From: Triops longicaudatus
Taxonomy: Eukaryota; Arthropoda; Branchiopoda; Notostraca; Triopsidae
Reading direction: 5' to 3'
DNA length: 64,000 nt
NCBI GenBank assembly: GCA_022885665.1
Contig: JAGQDJ010000009.1
Coordinates: forward strand, 372,001 to 436,000
Below the pieces are notes generated by a model. It searched no databases. It had not been told where the DNA came from and worked only from the letters and a program-made list of their open reading frames with translations. The position numbers and the translations under genes are program-made. Every line of letters starts with the position of its first letter. Position 1 is the stretch's first letter. This document shows positions 38,101-49,961 of the stretch, piece by piece.

Positions 38101-41100
38101 ACTATAGCGATTTAAGAATACCGGCAAGAAGTGGACTCCGGTTTCTTCAGAATTGCAGATTATAGTTAGCCAATACAGATTTAGACAGCTAGTCAGTAAG
38201 ATATTGCGACGGTTATTAAATAAGCCTATATTAATGTAACACTTATTGGCAAATAATTTCGGAAGAAAAGAAAAGATGGAGGTATTATTTTTATATGCAT
38301 CCCACTTTTCGGTTGCGCTTGTTGATGAATGAAAATCTTATTATCACAAACAAAGCGTACAATTTAGCAACCATTAAAAGTAAAATTCTGTCTTTGTTTG
38401 CCAACAAAACATAAAAATCTATAAACAAGGAAGACACGAGGAAAAGAAAAGGAATAAACATAAAAAATGCTGGAGTGAAACGATTGAAAACAGACGAAAG
38501 AAACAAGAAAGGATTGCTGCGGCACAGCTCTATCTCACGGCGGCAACCAACCAAGTCTGCATCGTGCCGTAGACCCGCATCTTGCACTCATATTTTTCAT
38601 GAGTACCACTTAAACAGGGAAATATTCTTTTCCAATGCTAAAATGCAAACTGAGGAACGAACTTGTAGCCGCTGTGTGAGTTATTGTAGGATTAATAAAA
38701 ACTTCAAGACATCTGATGATTTCAAGGTTGAAAGGAAATGCATAAAGCTTGAATTAGTGAAAATTTACTCACGAGTTTACAAATTTGTTTGTCAACAGTG
38801 ATTCATTCAGCACTAAAAAGGCATACTTCTCCTTAACAATTATTAAAGACAAACGTTTTATGTTTCGTATGGACTCTGAAATTCCGCTGAATGCAGACAT
38901 ATGGCACGTGACATTATTTGGCCCTTGTCTTGGAGAAATCGCGTTTCTTCCATTCAAGAATATACCACCCAACTATCATATGGACAGGTTTAGGCATGAT
39001 GTAGGTCAGTAATAGTAGCTCTGCAAATGTTTGAGTAGGGGTCTGACCCGACGGCTATTCCCTGCACAAGAAACAGCTCGTGTTGACAAAATATTGCTGT
39101 CTTGGAAGAACACTGCTACGCCAGATTGTTTCCATTCCCGGTTTAGCTTCTTATTAACTTTTAACTGCGCGGTGAGCCAAATAAATGGAGCAAAACAAAA
39201 CCTCACTGGGTTCTTTTATGTATTATAGATGAAAACCGGAAAAACGAAAGTTCTTCGCAACCAGGAGGAAGTCAGTGGCAAGGATTTCTACTAGAATAAT
39301 ACATCCCAGGAACTTCTTCCTTTCACTCCCTTCTTTCCAAGGATTCAGACACTGGAGACACATCGCATTGTACGTACTTTTCTTCATTTCCAAAGAGTCT
39401 GAAAGTTGCCATAGTATATAGGATTACCCCCAAATCCTTGAATTAGTAAATCCGCTCGCAAAACTTAAGCACGAGAAGATAATTCTGGAAAAGCCGTAAG
39501 CTTTCGGTATTTTCGTCAGAATGCCATGAAAAACAGATTGCAATGAATGCTGTCATGTGAAATGGAATGGTATTTCTGTATTGCTGCCTAGATAGACGGA
39601 ATCAGTGAGTAAGAGAATCGAAAGTCGGGATAATTCCACAGGGGCAGTAATACTGAGTAGGTTGTGTTACGAAAGGTAGATCGAACTCTCAGAAAAGAAA
39701 TACACTGCAGGTGCACGGAACACTTTTAGCGCTACCAACTCCGGTATGCTTGTATTGTAAAAATTACGCGACCGTCCTTTTGTCAAAAATAAACCCGCCA
39801 ATATGGGTTTTGCATTTGTGACTAACTGCTAACAAATTCTACAAACACTTCCAACTCAACGTATGGAACGCGTATGCCTAATACACAGAACTTAGGTAAT
39901 TAACATCCCGAAGTCATTAGTCCTATTTCTGTAGTACTTCTTAGGCTAAAATATGTCTGGGAGGAGTAATGACTTCGACTGACACGGAAGAATTATTTTG
40001 TACCCCTAATTCACAACTACATTTATCTTCGTAGCAGTAATATAACTAATCATTTCAATGCCAAGCACTATAGCATTTCAACGCTAAAAAGGTGACGTTT
40101 CGTGTGTCAGATCAGGGTGCGGTGTCAGTATGGCAACAGATAATATGCTGACCTTTTATGTCTTGATTTCTATGCAAGTTTCTACAGCAGTCCAGTGTCT
40201 TACTGCGAAACTTCGGAGACACAAGTTGGAAGATTTGGAGCCAAAACAGACTACACTCTCGGGAACTTTAGGCTTTTTCTTCTTTGTCATATCTTTTACT
40301 AACTTGCGGGGATGGAAAAGACAGGAAAGCCAGATGTTTCCCGCTACTTTTCATCTGCGTTTACGAACACTTCCGCATGGATCTTCTATGTAGAGTTAAT
40401 GTACTATACAGTTAACGTACTGTAACAATCAGCTAGCGAGACATAAAAATAATTGGCCTAGCATCTCAGACTAAAATTAGCCGAAGAAAAGGGAAAAAAT
40501 TGCGGGAAAGAGAGAGACAGAACTCGAGTACTCTTACGAAAGTCCAGAGAAGCAGTTTTCTTGACTCCAGATGGCAATTCAACGTTGATTCCGCCCAATC
40601 ACGCACGGAATACGGAGCCCCAGAGGGTGATTAGGTAATCGTCAGATTACTACTTTTCCACCTTACGCGGCGTATCGTATGTGTACAATATTTACTGTTC
40701 TCGCTCCTTCCTTTCTCGGGTGTAATACCAAACTCGGAGAACAACTTGAAGAAGCAGGATAAGAAGTAACGTCACATATCTTCGGAATTCGGGTGTACAG
40801 AATTTATGTGGTACAGTCGAACACAATTCACAATTGATGGTATTTTTAGTAGCCTACAGGAGATTTTGCGGTCAGTCACAACCAGGAAAAAAAGGAGTCT
40901 GGGAAAGTGGGGGCTTTTCTACCAGATCCCCTGCCTACACTGACCTGATACAGGCCAACGGTCAGAGAGCAGTAGCTTGGAAGTACAGAAAAGCAATGTC
41001 CGATCCCAGCGAAGTAGCTCTCGAAGAGAAAATCAATACAGGAGGCGACCAGGGAAGTTATACGGAGCGCATGAGCGCAAAATAGAAACTTTTTTGTCCC

Positions 41101-42133
41101 GACTAACATGCAAGTGTTTTAGCTGTGAAACTAAGGCGGGGCTTATACAGAGCGACCCTCTGACTTACCGAAGTCAGTCATACCATGGTAAAATGGGGTA
41201 TCCCCATAACGTTGCACACGTCAGGCGGGAAAGGGCAAGATAATTGTGCATGGACCGTCAAGATCAGACGAGAAGAAAATGAACTGATCCACGAAAGCGT
41301 GCACAAACCTCTACATACCAGCTTCCATCGCATAATTTAAAAAGCGTAGTGTTTTGTTACAGATTTCTTATTTTTCAAAAAGAAACTTGCCAATGATCAC
41401 ACCTCACCCGGTTCCATGAAGGTTCAACCACAGTATTGTATTTATGCATGTATTGATATCACGCTACTTGACACCGAGTTTTCAACTTCATCTTAAAAGG
41501 CCGCTCCCAAAAACGACTGCAGTATTATCATTATTTCCCTCTTCAACTTCACGGACAATTTTTTAAGCATACATTTTATTCGACCATTGGGTAATTTTCT
41601 AAACGCAGATTAATTATATTAAACATTTTAATTTCTTTATTAATTACAAGAAACAAATAGGTGTTGCTATCTCCAAGACTTTAGTGAAAAACCAACCAGG
41701 AGAGATAAGTTAAATCGCCTTAGCAATATCCGTAAAATCTTTTTCGAAACCTTTAACGGAGAAGGCTAAGGGGATTTCACCCTATCAATCCACAGTCTTG
41801 GTTTAGATGCACACCTCCAACGTATAGAAGGATACGCCTTCGCACGAGGTGCTCAGAAATTAGTCGCAAAGGTTAAAACACGCTAACTGGCGCGCCCTGG
41901 GAGAGGTGTCACCAGAATTTGAGTGCAAACGTAAATATAAAATGCAGATCATTAGAAAATCCGTTAGACAAAGTCACGCTGACGTGAGAACTGTAATTGT
42001 AACGGCGTGACTTCAACAAGACAAACCAATTTTTATACAGTACCTGGTAAATTCAAAGCTTAAGCAGGATTAGGCACTAACCGGTTGTATTTAATTTTTA
42101 GACTTTCGTCTTGAGCTGTTGCATGTGGGAAAC

Positions 42134-43366
42134 ATGGCATTTGCCGTTGTGGCCTTTCTACAGAATGCGGGCAACGAACTGTCCCAAATTTTACATTGGA
42201 CGACTACCTTTTTTAGCGTTACTTTTGAAGTGAGTTCGTTGCTGGGAAGAAATCTAGTGGTAGCGGGATCCGGGATCATTTCTTTTGTTTATCGTGCCGT
42301 CATAGAGTTCGGGACTCTTTGCACGGTGATCATAGAAGATTTCTATGTATTCGTTCTAGACGCTGGGCAATTTGCTGAGACTCTCTTCGGCTCAGTGTGC
42401 GGGCAATTGGTACGGACTAACCAATTCATATGGGGCGTCCTCACAAGCGTTTCCAATTTTGCCTGTGCTTTAGAACAGAGACTGCGATCTTTGTATTACG
42501 TTTGCTCATATAGAGTGGGGGAAATATTTGGTGCAGTATCCAATGCCCTGACATTGCTCCAAAACGCCATAATTTTGATTGGAAACGGATCTCTGTCGTT
42601 TTTTACCAATATTCCGGGCTATATAATCGAGGGTATAATTGCCCTACGTTCCGGAGTGCTGTCACTCCTCGACTCCGTATTGTATGCCATCCTCTGGATT
42701 CCGATTCAGACATGGTCACTGTTCCTAAGCTGCTGGCGAGGTACTGTGAGTTTTTTCGCTGACATTCCGCTCTCCTCGTATTGCGGGTTGCTAGTAGCTT
42801 CTACGGCAGTTTACTCGCTCTGGCGTCTTAGAACAGTATGGACAGTACCCGTTCGGAGCGCCCTGATTGCTTTTAGAAGAATAACAGGGCAAGTCCCCCA
42901 CGGATTCATCACAATAGCTAGTCTCGTAACCCGCCGAGTTCTGTCGGTGACGGCCGGGTTGGTATCTCGTATGGCGGTTTTATTTTCTAGACACGAGGGA
43001 GAAATTGGAGGCGAAGATGATAGGTCCGATATCGCTGAAGTTCGGAACGCCGGTTTACCCCGGACTAGTACGCCATTGCCTCCATGCTCCAACAACAGTC
43101 GACCGAAAGCGGGCAACACAATCGGGACAGCTTCGGAGTCCACACTGGACGAAACTGTCCACGACAGCCTTTTAAGAGAATTGGAAAGAGAGCGTGATTC
43201 CCGACTCTGTATCGTATGCCAAGATTCACTCAAATCCATCATTTTGCTGCCGTGTCGGCATTTATGCCTTTGCGAAACTTGCCGCTCTGCGATTCTAGCT
43301 ACTTATCCTCGAGCGTGCCCTGTTTGCAGAAAACACATAAACGAAACTATGCGTGTATACATGTAA
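42134..43366 (+). CDS. RNF26: RNF26-like membrane RING E3 ubiquitin ligase
   Basis: A 410-residue intronless protein. The start is the ATG at 42134; a TTG-begun extension upstream is ignored. The N-terminal two thirds contain several hydrophobic segments, as in vertebrate RNF26 (433 aa, ER multi-span). A charged linker follows (about residues 285-345), then a C3HC4 RING at the extreme C-terminus: Cys359, Cys362, Cys374, His376, Cys380, Cys383, Cys395, Cys398. The protein ends MRVYM. RNF26 is known as an ER-anchored E3 that organises perinuclear endosomes and regulates STING; whether this orthologue does so is inference. A TTTTTAG acceptor-like site lies just upstream of the ATG (42101), so a 5' UTR intron is possible. 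Its stop is only 38 bp from the convergent HDHD3 stop. Confidence 0.85.
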   Translation: MAFAVVAFLQNAGNELSQILHWTTTFFSVTFEVSSLLGRNLVVAGSGIISFVYRAVIEFGTLCTVIIEDFYVFVLDAGQFAETLFGSVCGQLVRTNQFIWGVLTSVSNFACALEQRLRSLYYVCSYRVGEIFGAVSNALTLLQNAIILIGNGSLSFFTNIPGYIIEGIIALRSGVLSLLDSVLYAILWIPIQTWSLFLSCWRGTVSFFADIPLSSYCGLLVASTAVYSLWRLRTVWTVPVRSALIAFRRITGQVPHGFITIASLVTRRVLSVTAGLVSRMAVLFSRHEGEIGGEDDRSDIAEVRNAGLPRTSTPLPPCSNNSRPKAGNTIGTASESTLDETVHDSLLRELERERDSRLCIVCQDSLKSIILLPCRHLCLCETCRSAILATYPRACPVCRKHINETMRVYM

Positions 43367-43404
43367 AAACTTGACTGCGTGAAATTTATAAATACATTTA
43401 ATTT

Positions 43405-44175
43405 TTATGGGCAAAGTATTTCGTTCAAAGAGGAGCGTACATCTCTCAAATTCTTAAATTGGATGGTGGGCTTAACAAGTGGATTAGGATCAGGATTGAC
43501 TAATACAGCTTTCCAGCCAGCGTTTAATGCACCGAGGTAATCTAGCTCGTACGAATCGCCGATATGTAGGGCTGAAGCCGGTTCCAAAGGATGGCCGTAT
43601 TCTTTCTGTGCGCTGCGAAATATTCCTGAATCCGGCTTACTGGAACGGGCGTTATAGGAAGTTACCAGGAACTGGAAGTAATGTCGGAGGCCAGTTTGGG
43701 TAAGGATGGTATCCACCCTTTCATCGAAGTTGGTTATGACTCCTAAGCACAGTTTTCGATCCCGCAAATCTCGCAAAACATCTTCCGAACCGGGACAGAC
43801 TTCCCAAGCTCCGGCGGTGGAATAAAATTTAAGGAGGTGAAATCCTAATGCCTTCATGACTTTAGGATCACGATCGCTCCATTCTCGCTTTGGGTTGGCA
43901 AACTGAAACGTTCTCGCCACTATCTGTAGCCACCACACTTGCCAGTTAATTCCCGTTGCGGCCCCGAAATGTGGATGCTCTTGGTTCATGGTTTTCCATG
44001 AATGTTTGAATCCTTCTTTCAACAGATCTTCATCCGCTTGTATTCCGTAAATACGGGCAATTTTCGCGTACTGGGCTCCCACCGGCAGTCGTAAGCGAAG
44101 TAATGTGTTCATTACGTCAAACGTAACGAGTTTCACGGAATTCATTCTTCCTTGATGTTTCCCCGTGGAGATCAT
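43405..44175 (-). CDS. HDHD3: HDHD3/Reg-2-like HAD-superfamily hydrolase
   Basis: 256 residues, intronless, against 251 in human HDHD3 and about 260 in Drosophila Reg-2. HAD motifs: motif I FDVMNTLLRLR (nucleophile Asp), motif II in LCLGVITNFDERVD, motif III Lys in SSKPDSGIF, and motif IV HIGDSYELDYLGA. The second Asp of the usual DxDxT is Asn here. This loses the expected general acid, so a classical phosphatase role is uncertain; from memory Drosophila Reg-2 also has Asn. The start may be the ATG at 44175 or the one ten codons in (MNSVKLVTFD), which fits the family better. Tail-to-tail with RNF26 and divergent from ATP13A1. The substrate is unknown for the family. Confidence 0.9.
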   Translation of the reverse strand: MISTGKHQGRMNSVKLVTFDVMNTLLRLRLPVGAQYAKIARIYGIQADEDLLKEGFKHSWKTMNQEHPHFGAATGINWQVWWLQIVARTFQFANPKREWSDRDPKVMKALGFHLLKFYSTAGAWEVCPGSEDVLRDLRDRKLCLGVITNFDERVDTILTQTGLRHYFQFLVTSYNARSSKPDSGIFRSAQKEYGHPLEPASALHIGDSYELDYLGALNAGWKAVLVNPDPNPLVKPTIQFKNLRDVRSSLNEILCP

Positions 44176-44801
44176 AACAGCTAGAGGAGATACCAGAAGG
44201 AGACGATATGTTGCCAGGAATTTGTGAAGCTTGTGCTGTCATCTACCCAGGCACTTATGGCTCATAAAGAACGTTTTTAAAACTTGAATTAAGTGTACAC
44301 GAATCGTGCACAATAGCAAGTGCCGACATACCGCATTCTCTTCACTGCGAAAATAATGCTACAACTAAACATATAGAAAAATACACTTCAACGTAAAAGT
44401 TTGTGTATTATTTATAAATTATGTACACGAAGAATTATAGACGCAAATGATTACTTCTAGCAAAGCTAAAATGTCGAAGCATTATAAACGTACAATTCGT
44501 CTTTATGATTCTGCAACAATCAGCAAAAATCAGAAGTTTCGCACATATTTCTACAAAAATTATTCTAACATTTTATCGAAATTTTACTATGCTCGATTTT
44601 TTAAATTATTATACGATTCACGTATTAATAATAAAAATCAAAGTAATACGTGAATAGGATGGCAAATTTAGAGGAGTAATTGAAGCAATAAAGTTTTTCT
44701 TTCGATAGCATTAAATCCATTTAAACTTATTTGGCTGTTCGCGGTTCAATATTGGCGATTCACGAGAATTTCTTTTTGCTTATCTGGTTTGGGATATAAA
44801 C
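44176..44801. other. Divergent intergenic region between HDHD3 and ATP13A1
   Basis: 626 bp, AT-rich, between two divergent start codons. It must hold both 5' UTRs and presumably both core promoters. I see no clear TATA box. A 68-codon frame at 44447-44653 is Lys/Tyr/Asn-rich as expected of AT-rich chance sequence. Confidence 0.6.
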
Positions 44802-47800
44802 ATGGCGCCTTACGTCAACAAACCGGCACCAATTGACGATTTATTAGAAAGTGTCGGCCTATACGTTCCTCGTGATGTAATTTTTCACGGTTACATCCTG
44901 CCTTTTATAGGTTTATATGCAGCTTGGCTGTATAGTTGGGTTTTTGTTTATGGTGTGTCGGATTACTACGAAGCGGGCCTCATTGCACTGGCTGCTGTGG
45001 GAGTTTTGCAAATCTTGACGGTTCTTTTTTGTCATTGGTCGGTCCACATCCATTGTTTATTCACATGCACGAAGGTATAAAGAAAATATATATAATGAGG
45101 TTTTCTTTAACATTTTCTTACACTTAAAGGAGCCCGATCCGTTCAAAGCCAAAGTTGTGAAAGCTATCCCTACACCTAATAACGGTTCAGCCGAATTACT
45201 TCGATTACACCAAGCCAGAGATGCAGATGGGAAACCAATTGTGTGGTTTTCATTCCAGAAAACTTACTATGTCTACGATGAAGAGAAGAAACAATTTCGA
45301 GGAATTATTTTCCCGGTGGATAGAACTTTTGGGGAGTACTTGGATTGGCGAGGTTACCAAGACGAAGAAGATCTCAAAAAAGCCGAGAAACAATACTGCA
45401 AAAATGAGTAGGTTGAGTTCATTTAATTCTCTCAAGATGTAATTAAAACTTTTGTGCAGGATGGAAATGGTTGTGCCAGAATTCGCCGAGCTCTTCAAAG
45501 AAAGAGCCACTGCTCCCTTTTTCGTTTTTCAAGTCTTTTGCGTCGCGTTATGGTGTTTAGACGCGTATTGGTATTACTCCGTTTTCACTTTGCTCATGTT
45601 GATAGCATTTGAATGCACATTGGTGCAGCAGCAACTCCGAAACATGTCCGAGATTCGCAAAATGGGGAATAAGCCCTATTCATTACAAGTAATTCAGCTT
45701 TTTGTACCATAGAATTTGTATTAATGCGTATTTTTAGGTATATCGTGGCAAAAGATGGCAGTCTTTAATGAGTGATCAACTTATTCCTGGAGATATCGTG
45801 TCCATAGGAAGATCTCAAGACGAAAATCTCGTTCCTTGTGATTTGTTGTTATTGCGTGGATCATGTATTGTGGATGAAAGCATGCTCACAGGTTCTGTGA
45901 CGTTTTTGTAGCCACAATGAATCTTTATTCAACGTTTTAGTTATTTCTTGTGTACTTTTTTTGCGGTAGGTGAATCAATACCTCAAATGAAAGAACCTCT
46001 AGAAACAGTCGAATGGGATCGTGACAGGAAGTTGGATCTTGAAGCAGATAGCAAGCTTTTCGTTTTATTTGGAGGCACTAAAATAGTTCAACACACTCCC
46101 CCTATCAAAACTTCAGGCGGTTTGAAAGGTAAGAATTCATTTTATTTCCGGAAGCTTGATGTCAATTTCCAATGCATTTAGCACAAGACAGTGGATGCGT
46201 AGCATACGTGTTGCGTACTGGATTTAACACATCTCAAGGCAAATTATTGCGGACGATTCTCTTTGGCGTGAAACGAGTGACGGCCAACAATTTGGAAACC
46301 TTTGGCTTCATTCTCTTCCTGCTTATTTTTGCCATTGCTGCTGCAGCGTACTTGTGGATCCAAGGTAAAGTTCAAATAGACTTCCCTGCTTTCCTTAGCT
46401 AATTAGCTTTGATTTAGGTTCCCAAGACCCGAGCCGCAATCGCTACAAGCTCTTTCTGGAATGCACTCTCATTTTAACGTCCGTCGTCCCACCAGAACTC
46501 CCTATTGAGTTATCTTTGGCAGTCAACACGTCACTGCTTTCGTTAACAAAGTTAGGTGTGTTTTGCACTGAACCTTTCCGTATCCCCTTTGCTGGCAAAG
46601 TGGAGATTTGCTGCTTTGATAAAACTGGCACTCTAACGAGCGATCAGCTCGTTGTGGAAGGTATTGCGGGAGTTCCTGGGTACAGGTAATGACTTCCCTT
46701 TTTTACACTTTTTTTTTTGTTGTTAAATTCCAATGACTGATTTTCTCGTGTAGTGACACACAAGTTTGTCCAATCGGTGAAGCACCAATTGAAAGCATTC
46801 AAGTACTTGCGACGTGTCATTCCCTTGTCCAATTAGAAGACGGATTGGTTGGCGATCCGCTCGAAAAAGCTACTCTTAATGCCATCGATTGGACCCTCAC
46901 CCGAGGTAATGAATTATTCTGGATTATTGTATAATGGGTCTATTTGTGGCTTGGTCTGACATTGGATTTCTAAGGCGATGCTGTGATTCCTAAGAAAGGG
47001 AAGAGTGCTGGCTTCAAAATCTACCACCGTTACCATTTTTCGTCAGCTCTGAAAAGAATGTCGGTCATTGCTGGCTACATTCCGCCCAACAGCAGTGAGC
47101 CGTTTTATGTTGCGAGTGTGAAAGGAGCTCCGGAGACGCTCAAATCTATGGTAGGACAGCTTGCCAAGTTACATTACAGAGTTACGACTTTCCACCGTCT
47201 CGTTGAAGTTTGTGTCGTGCCCGGAAGACTACGATGCTACATATTTGGCCCTCTCCCGTCGCGGAGCGCGAGTTTTAGCCATGGGCATGAAGGATTTGGG
47301 CAAATTATCCCATCAGGGTGTCAGAGACCTGACGCGAGATGAGCTGGAACGCGATCTCAAATTTGTAGGCTTTGTCATCATCTCATGTCCCATGAAAAGC
47401 GATTCCAAGAGTGTTATCAAAGAAATTATTCATGCCAGTCATAGGGTAAGAGTGCCCGGCAGGTGGACTTTATGACCGTGAAATATTAAGTTGAAACACG
47501 TCCTTTAGGTGGTAATGATCACCGGAGACAACCCTTTGACCGCTTGCCATGTGGCCAAGGAGTTGCGCTTTAACCAGAAACCAGTGACGCTCATCTTAAC
47601 TCAATTCGGTCAAGAGTGGAAATGGGAAAGCGTTGACCAAACTGTCTGTGAACCGCTAGTCCCCGAAAAGAGCTATAAGTCTTTTGTTAAAAAATACGAC
47701 TTGTGTGTTACAGGAGAGGTAAAAAGAACGTGTTTCTCCTCGAAAAATCTTAAATTTGGAACAACTGCAGGGTTTAAGCGTGATGTACACGGAACAACGG

Positions 47801-49412
47801 AAATTTTATAGTCAAATTTTGCCTCACATCCGGGTTTTCGCTCGCGTAGCGCCTAAACAGAAGGAACTCATCATAACCTCGCTCAATATGTTAGGGTATA
47901 CCACGATGATGACTGGAGACGGTACCAACGATGTTGGTGCCCTGAAACATTCTCATGTCGGTAAGCTTGTGACGTTTGTCAATGCGAAATTAGTGAAGTA
48001 AAAGAGGCTTTATCGACTAAACTGATTTACAGGGGTTGCGATTTTGTCCAATGCGCCCGAACATTTACCTAAGAAGAAAAAAGAAACCATTCCATCTAGT
48101 GCAATTGCTGGAAATCCGGCTTCCAGTGCCGTTGCGCCCGCAAGGAGCAAACCGGAAAATAAGCTCGTCTCGCGGCACGGCGATCGAGGCCGACCCAATC
48201 AAGCTGTAGATCCTAGACAAGTACTTACAAAAAAGCTAGCTTAACAAAATCGCTAACATCCTTTTGGTAAAAGGAACGTCTTCAAAAAGCTCAGTTGCAG
48301 CTCAACAAACTAGTGCAAGAGATGGAAGAACAAGAAAAAGCCCAAATTGTCAAGCTAGGGGATGCTAGTATTGCCGCTCCTTTTACTGCTAAACTTTCTT
48401 CTATTCTCAGCGGTGAGGATTTTGTACTTTAAAAACGTTTGCACTAAAAATTTTTAAGTGTAGTTTGCCATATTATCAAGCAAGGGCGTTGTACGCTCGT
48501 AACGACATTGCAGATGTTCAAAATTCTGGCGTTAAATGCTCTCATCTTGGCGTACAGCCAGTCCGTGTTGTACTTGGAAGGAGTCAAATTTAGTGACGGA
48601 CAAGCTACATTGCAAGGACTTATGCTGGCCGCTTGCTTTTTATTCATTTCGCGATCCAAGGTACCTAGTATTACTACAAACACCAGGGATAATGTTTTAC
48701 TAATATTTGTTCGTAGCCTTTGAAAATACTATCGAAGCAAAGACCTTTGCCAAATATTTTCAACGCGTATACGATACTTACGGTCATGCTTCAGTTTGCT
48801 GTCCATTTCGGCTGCTTGTTCTATCTTGTTCAAGAATCAATGGCAAGAATGCCACCGCGGTAGACTTTTTTTTTACCGATTGAATTACATTAGAATAAAT
48901 GTTGTTTTATAGGGAAGGTGAATTTGCCGACTTGGAGAAGGAATTTGAGCCGAATATATTAAATAGCACTGTTTATATCATATCTATGGCATTGCAAGTT
49001 TGCACCATTGCAATCAATTATAGAGTAACAATCGCATTTTTTGTGCAGTTCCATACGAAAGATTAAACACGTTATCTTGTCTAGGGTCATCCGTACATGG
49101 AGAGTTTAACGGAAAATCGAGCTCTCTTTTATAGTCTTATCGGAACGAGCGGGGCTATTTTAGCATTGGCGTTGGGTATTGTACCAGAATTTGCTGCCGA
49201 GTTTAGTATCATCGAATTTCCGGCTGAGGTAACGCTATAGAATTGTTTAAAGATAACCCACGAGTAATAAATATCCGATTGCTGTTTTTTTTTTTTTTTT
49301 GGTTTAGTTCCGAGCAATTCTATTACAAGTGCTCATAGCGGATCTAGTACTCGCTTTCTTAGTAGACCGGGTTTGTATGTTCTTGCTGGGCGAAGGCAAA
49401 TTACGGATTGAT
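44802..49412 (+). CDS. ATP13A1: ATP13A1 P5A-type ATPase (ER transmembrane-helix dislocase), 19 exons
   Basis: A complete 1178-residue gene (human 1204). Exons: 44802-45074, 45130-45407, 45460-45688, 45738-45891, 45970-46128, 46182-46364, 46418-46685, 46754-46905, 46975-47150, 47209-47445, 47509-47718, 47771-47960, 48033-48220, 48274-48412, 48464-48660, 48717-48859, 48913-49024, 49085-49228, 49308-49412. All introns are GT-AG, about 50-80 bp, and keep frame. Landmarks: LTGESIPQMKEP (actuator TGES, about 311-314), SVVPPELPIELS in the P5A transport site, FDKTGTLTSD with phosphorylated Asp493, MITGDNPLTACHV, and MTGDGTNDVGALK (about 821-827). P5A ATPases such as yeast Spf1 and human ATP13A1 remove mis-inserted tail-anchored or signal helices from the ER membrane. 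The C-terminus, FLAGRRQITD, differs from vertebrates. Confidence 0.97.
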
Positions 49413-49961
49413 TAAGTGTGCAAATGAAACACCCCTCCAACGCAGTGTTCAGTGTGTAATGTTGTTTGGTGTTGGTCGAAAGAAATACATATAGGTAAAA
49501 AATTATGAGCCGAAGGTCTTTCGTAGAGTGTAAATTGCGCGCAGGCTTTTTTGGTATTTTATGGTCATATGAAGGCTTCGGGGTTATTAGCAGGAGTTGC
49601 CCCTGGTTCTTAGCTTAGTCGTTAGGCGAGTTTGGCGCTGTTGCAGCAACCATCTAATCCAGCGTGGCGAACTCCGGCGTGAAAAGGTACATTTTATATG
49701 CGAATTTTCAGGTCAAATTAGGCTTAATTAGCGACAAAAACTCGTGTGTAAAATAGTGCACAGTGTATTGGTGTTCAAAAGGCGCGACCAGGTTGCATGG
49801 GGCAGGCTTAAGCTGCTCAACTTATGGAGAAACTAGGGCAACCCCATTTTCTTGTGTCAGAATGTGATGTCAAGTGGCTTTCCAGTGTTTTTCCTGGGAA
49901 AATAGTGCTTCATTGGTTGTAAAATGTGTAATGTTTATGTTTGTTTGATTTATGCAGGAAG
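49413..49961 (+). other. Intergenic and 5' UTR of CK2 beta
   Basis: 549 bp. A good acceptor (TTTATGCAG at 49949-49957) precedes the CK2-beta ATG by four bases, so the gene has a 5' UTR intron. A candidate donor AAAAG/GTACAT lies near 49686, which would put the non-coding first exon at about 49600-49686. No promoter element is certain. Confidence 0.5.

Larger units (their letters stand above)
23740..42133. other. About 18 kb with no supported protein gene
   Basis: Scattered frames of 60-134 codons occur on both strands (for example 25365-25769 plus, 27724-28029 minus, 36891-37256 plus), but none shows family motifs, consistent splice sites or codon bias. Visible structure: a possible 33-bp minus-strand exon at 26785-26817, homopolymers at 26864-26891 (28 T) and 32148-32181 (34 A), a TTAGG-like stretch at 28900-28985, a polypurine tract at 29660-29730 and a short duplication at 38073-38106. 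Upstream Glut1 exons or RNF26 5' UTR may be hidden here. Confidence 0.6.

Noticed and set aside
42119..42133. TTG-initiated extension of the RNF26-like frame
   Set aside because: TTG is not a usual animal start; an ATG follows five codons later with a reasonable context.
42811..43242. 143-codon minus-strand frame
   Set aside because: Antisense shadow of the RNF26-like coding sequence, with no motif of its own.
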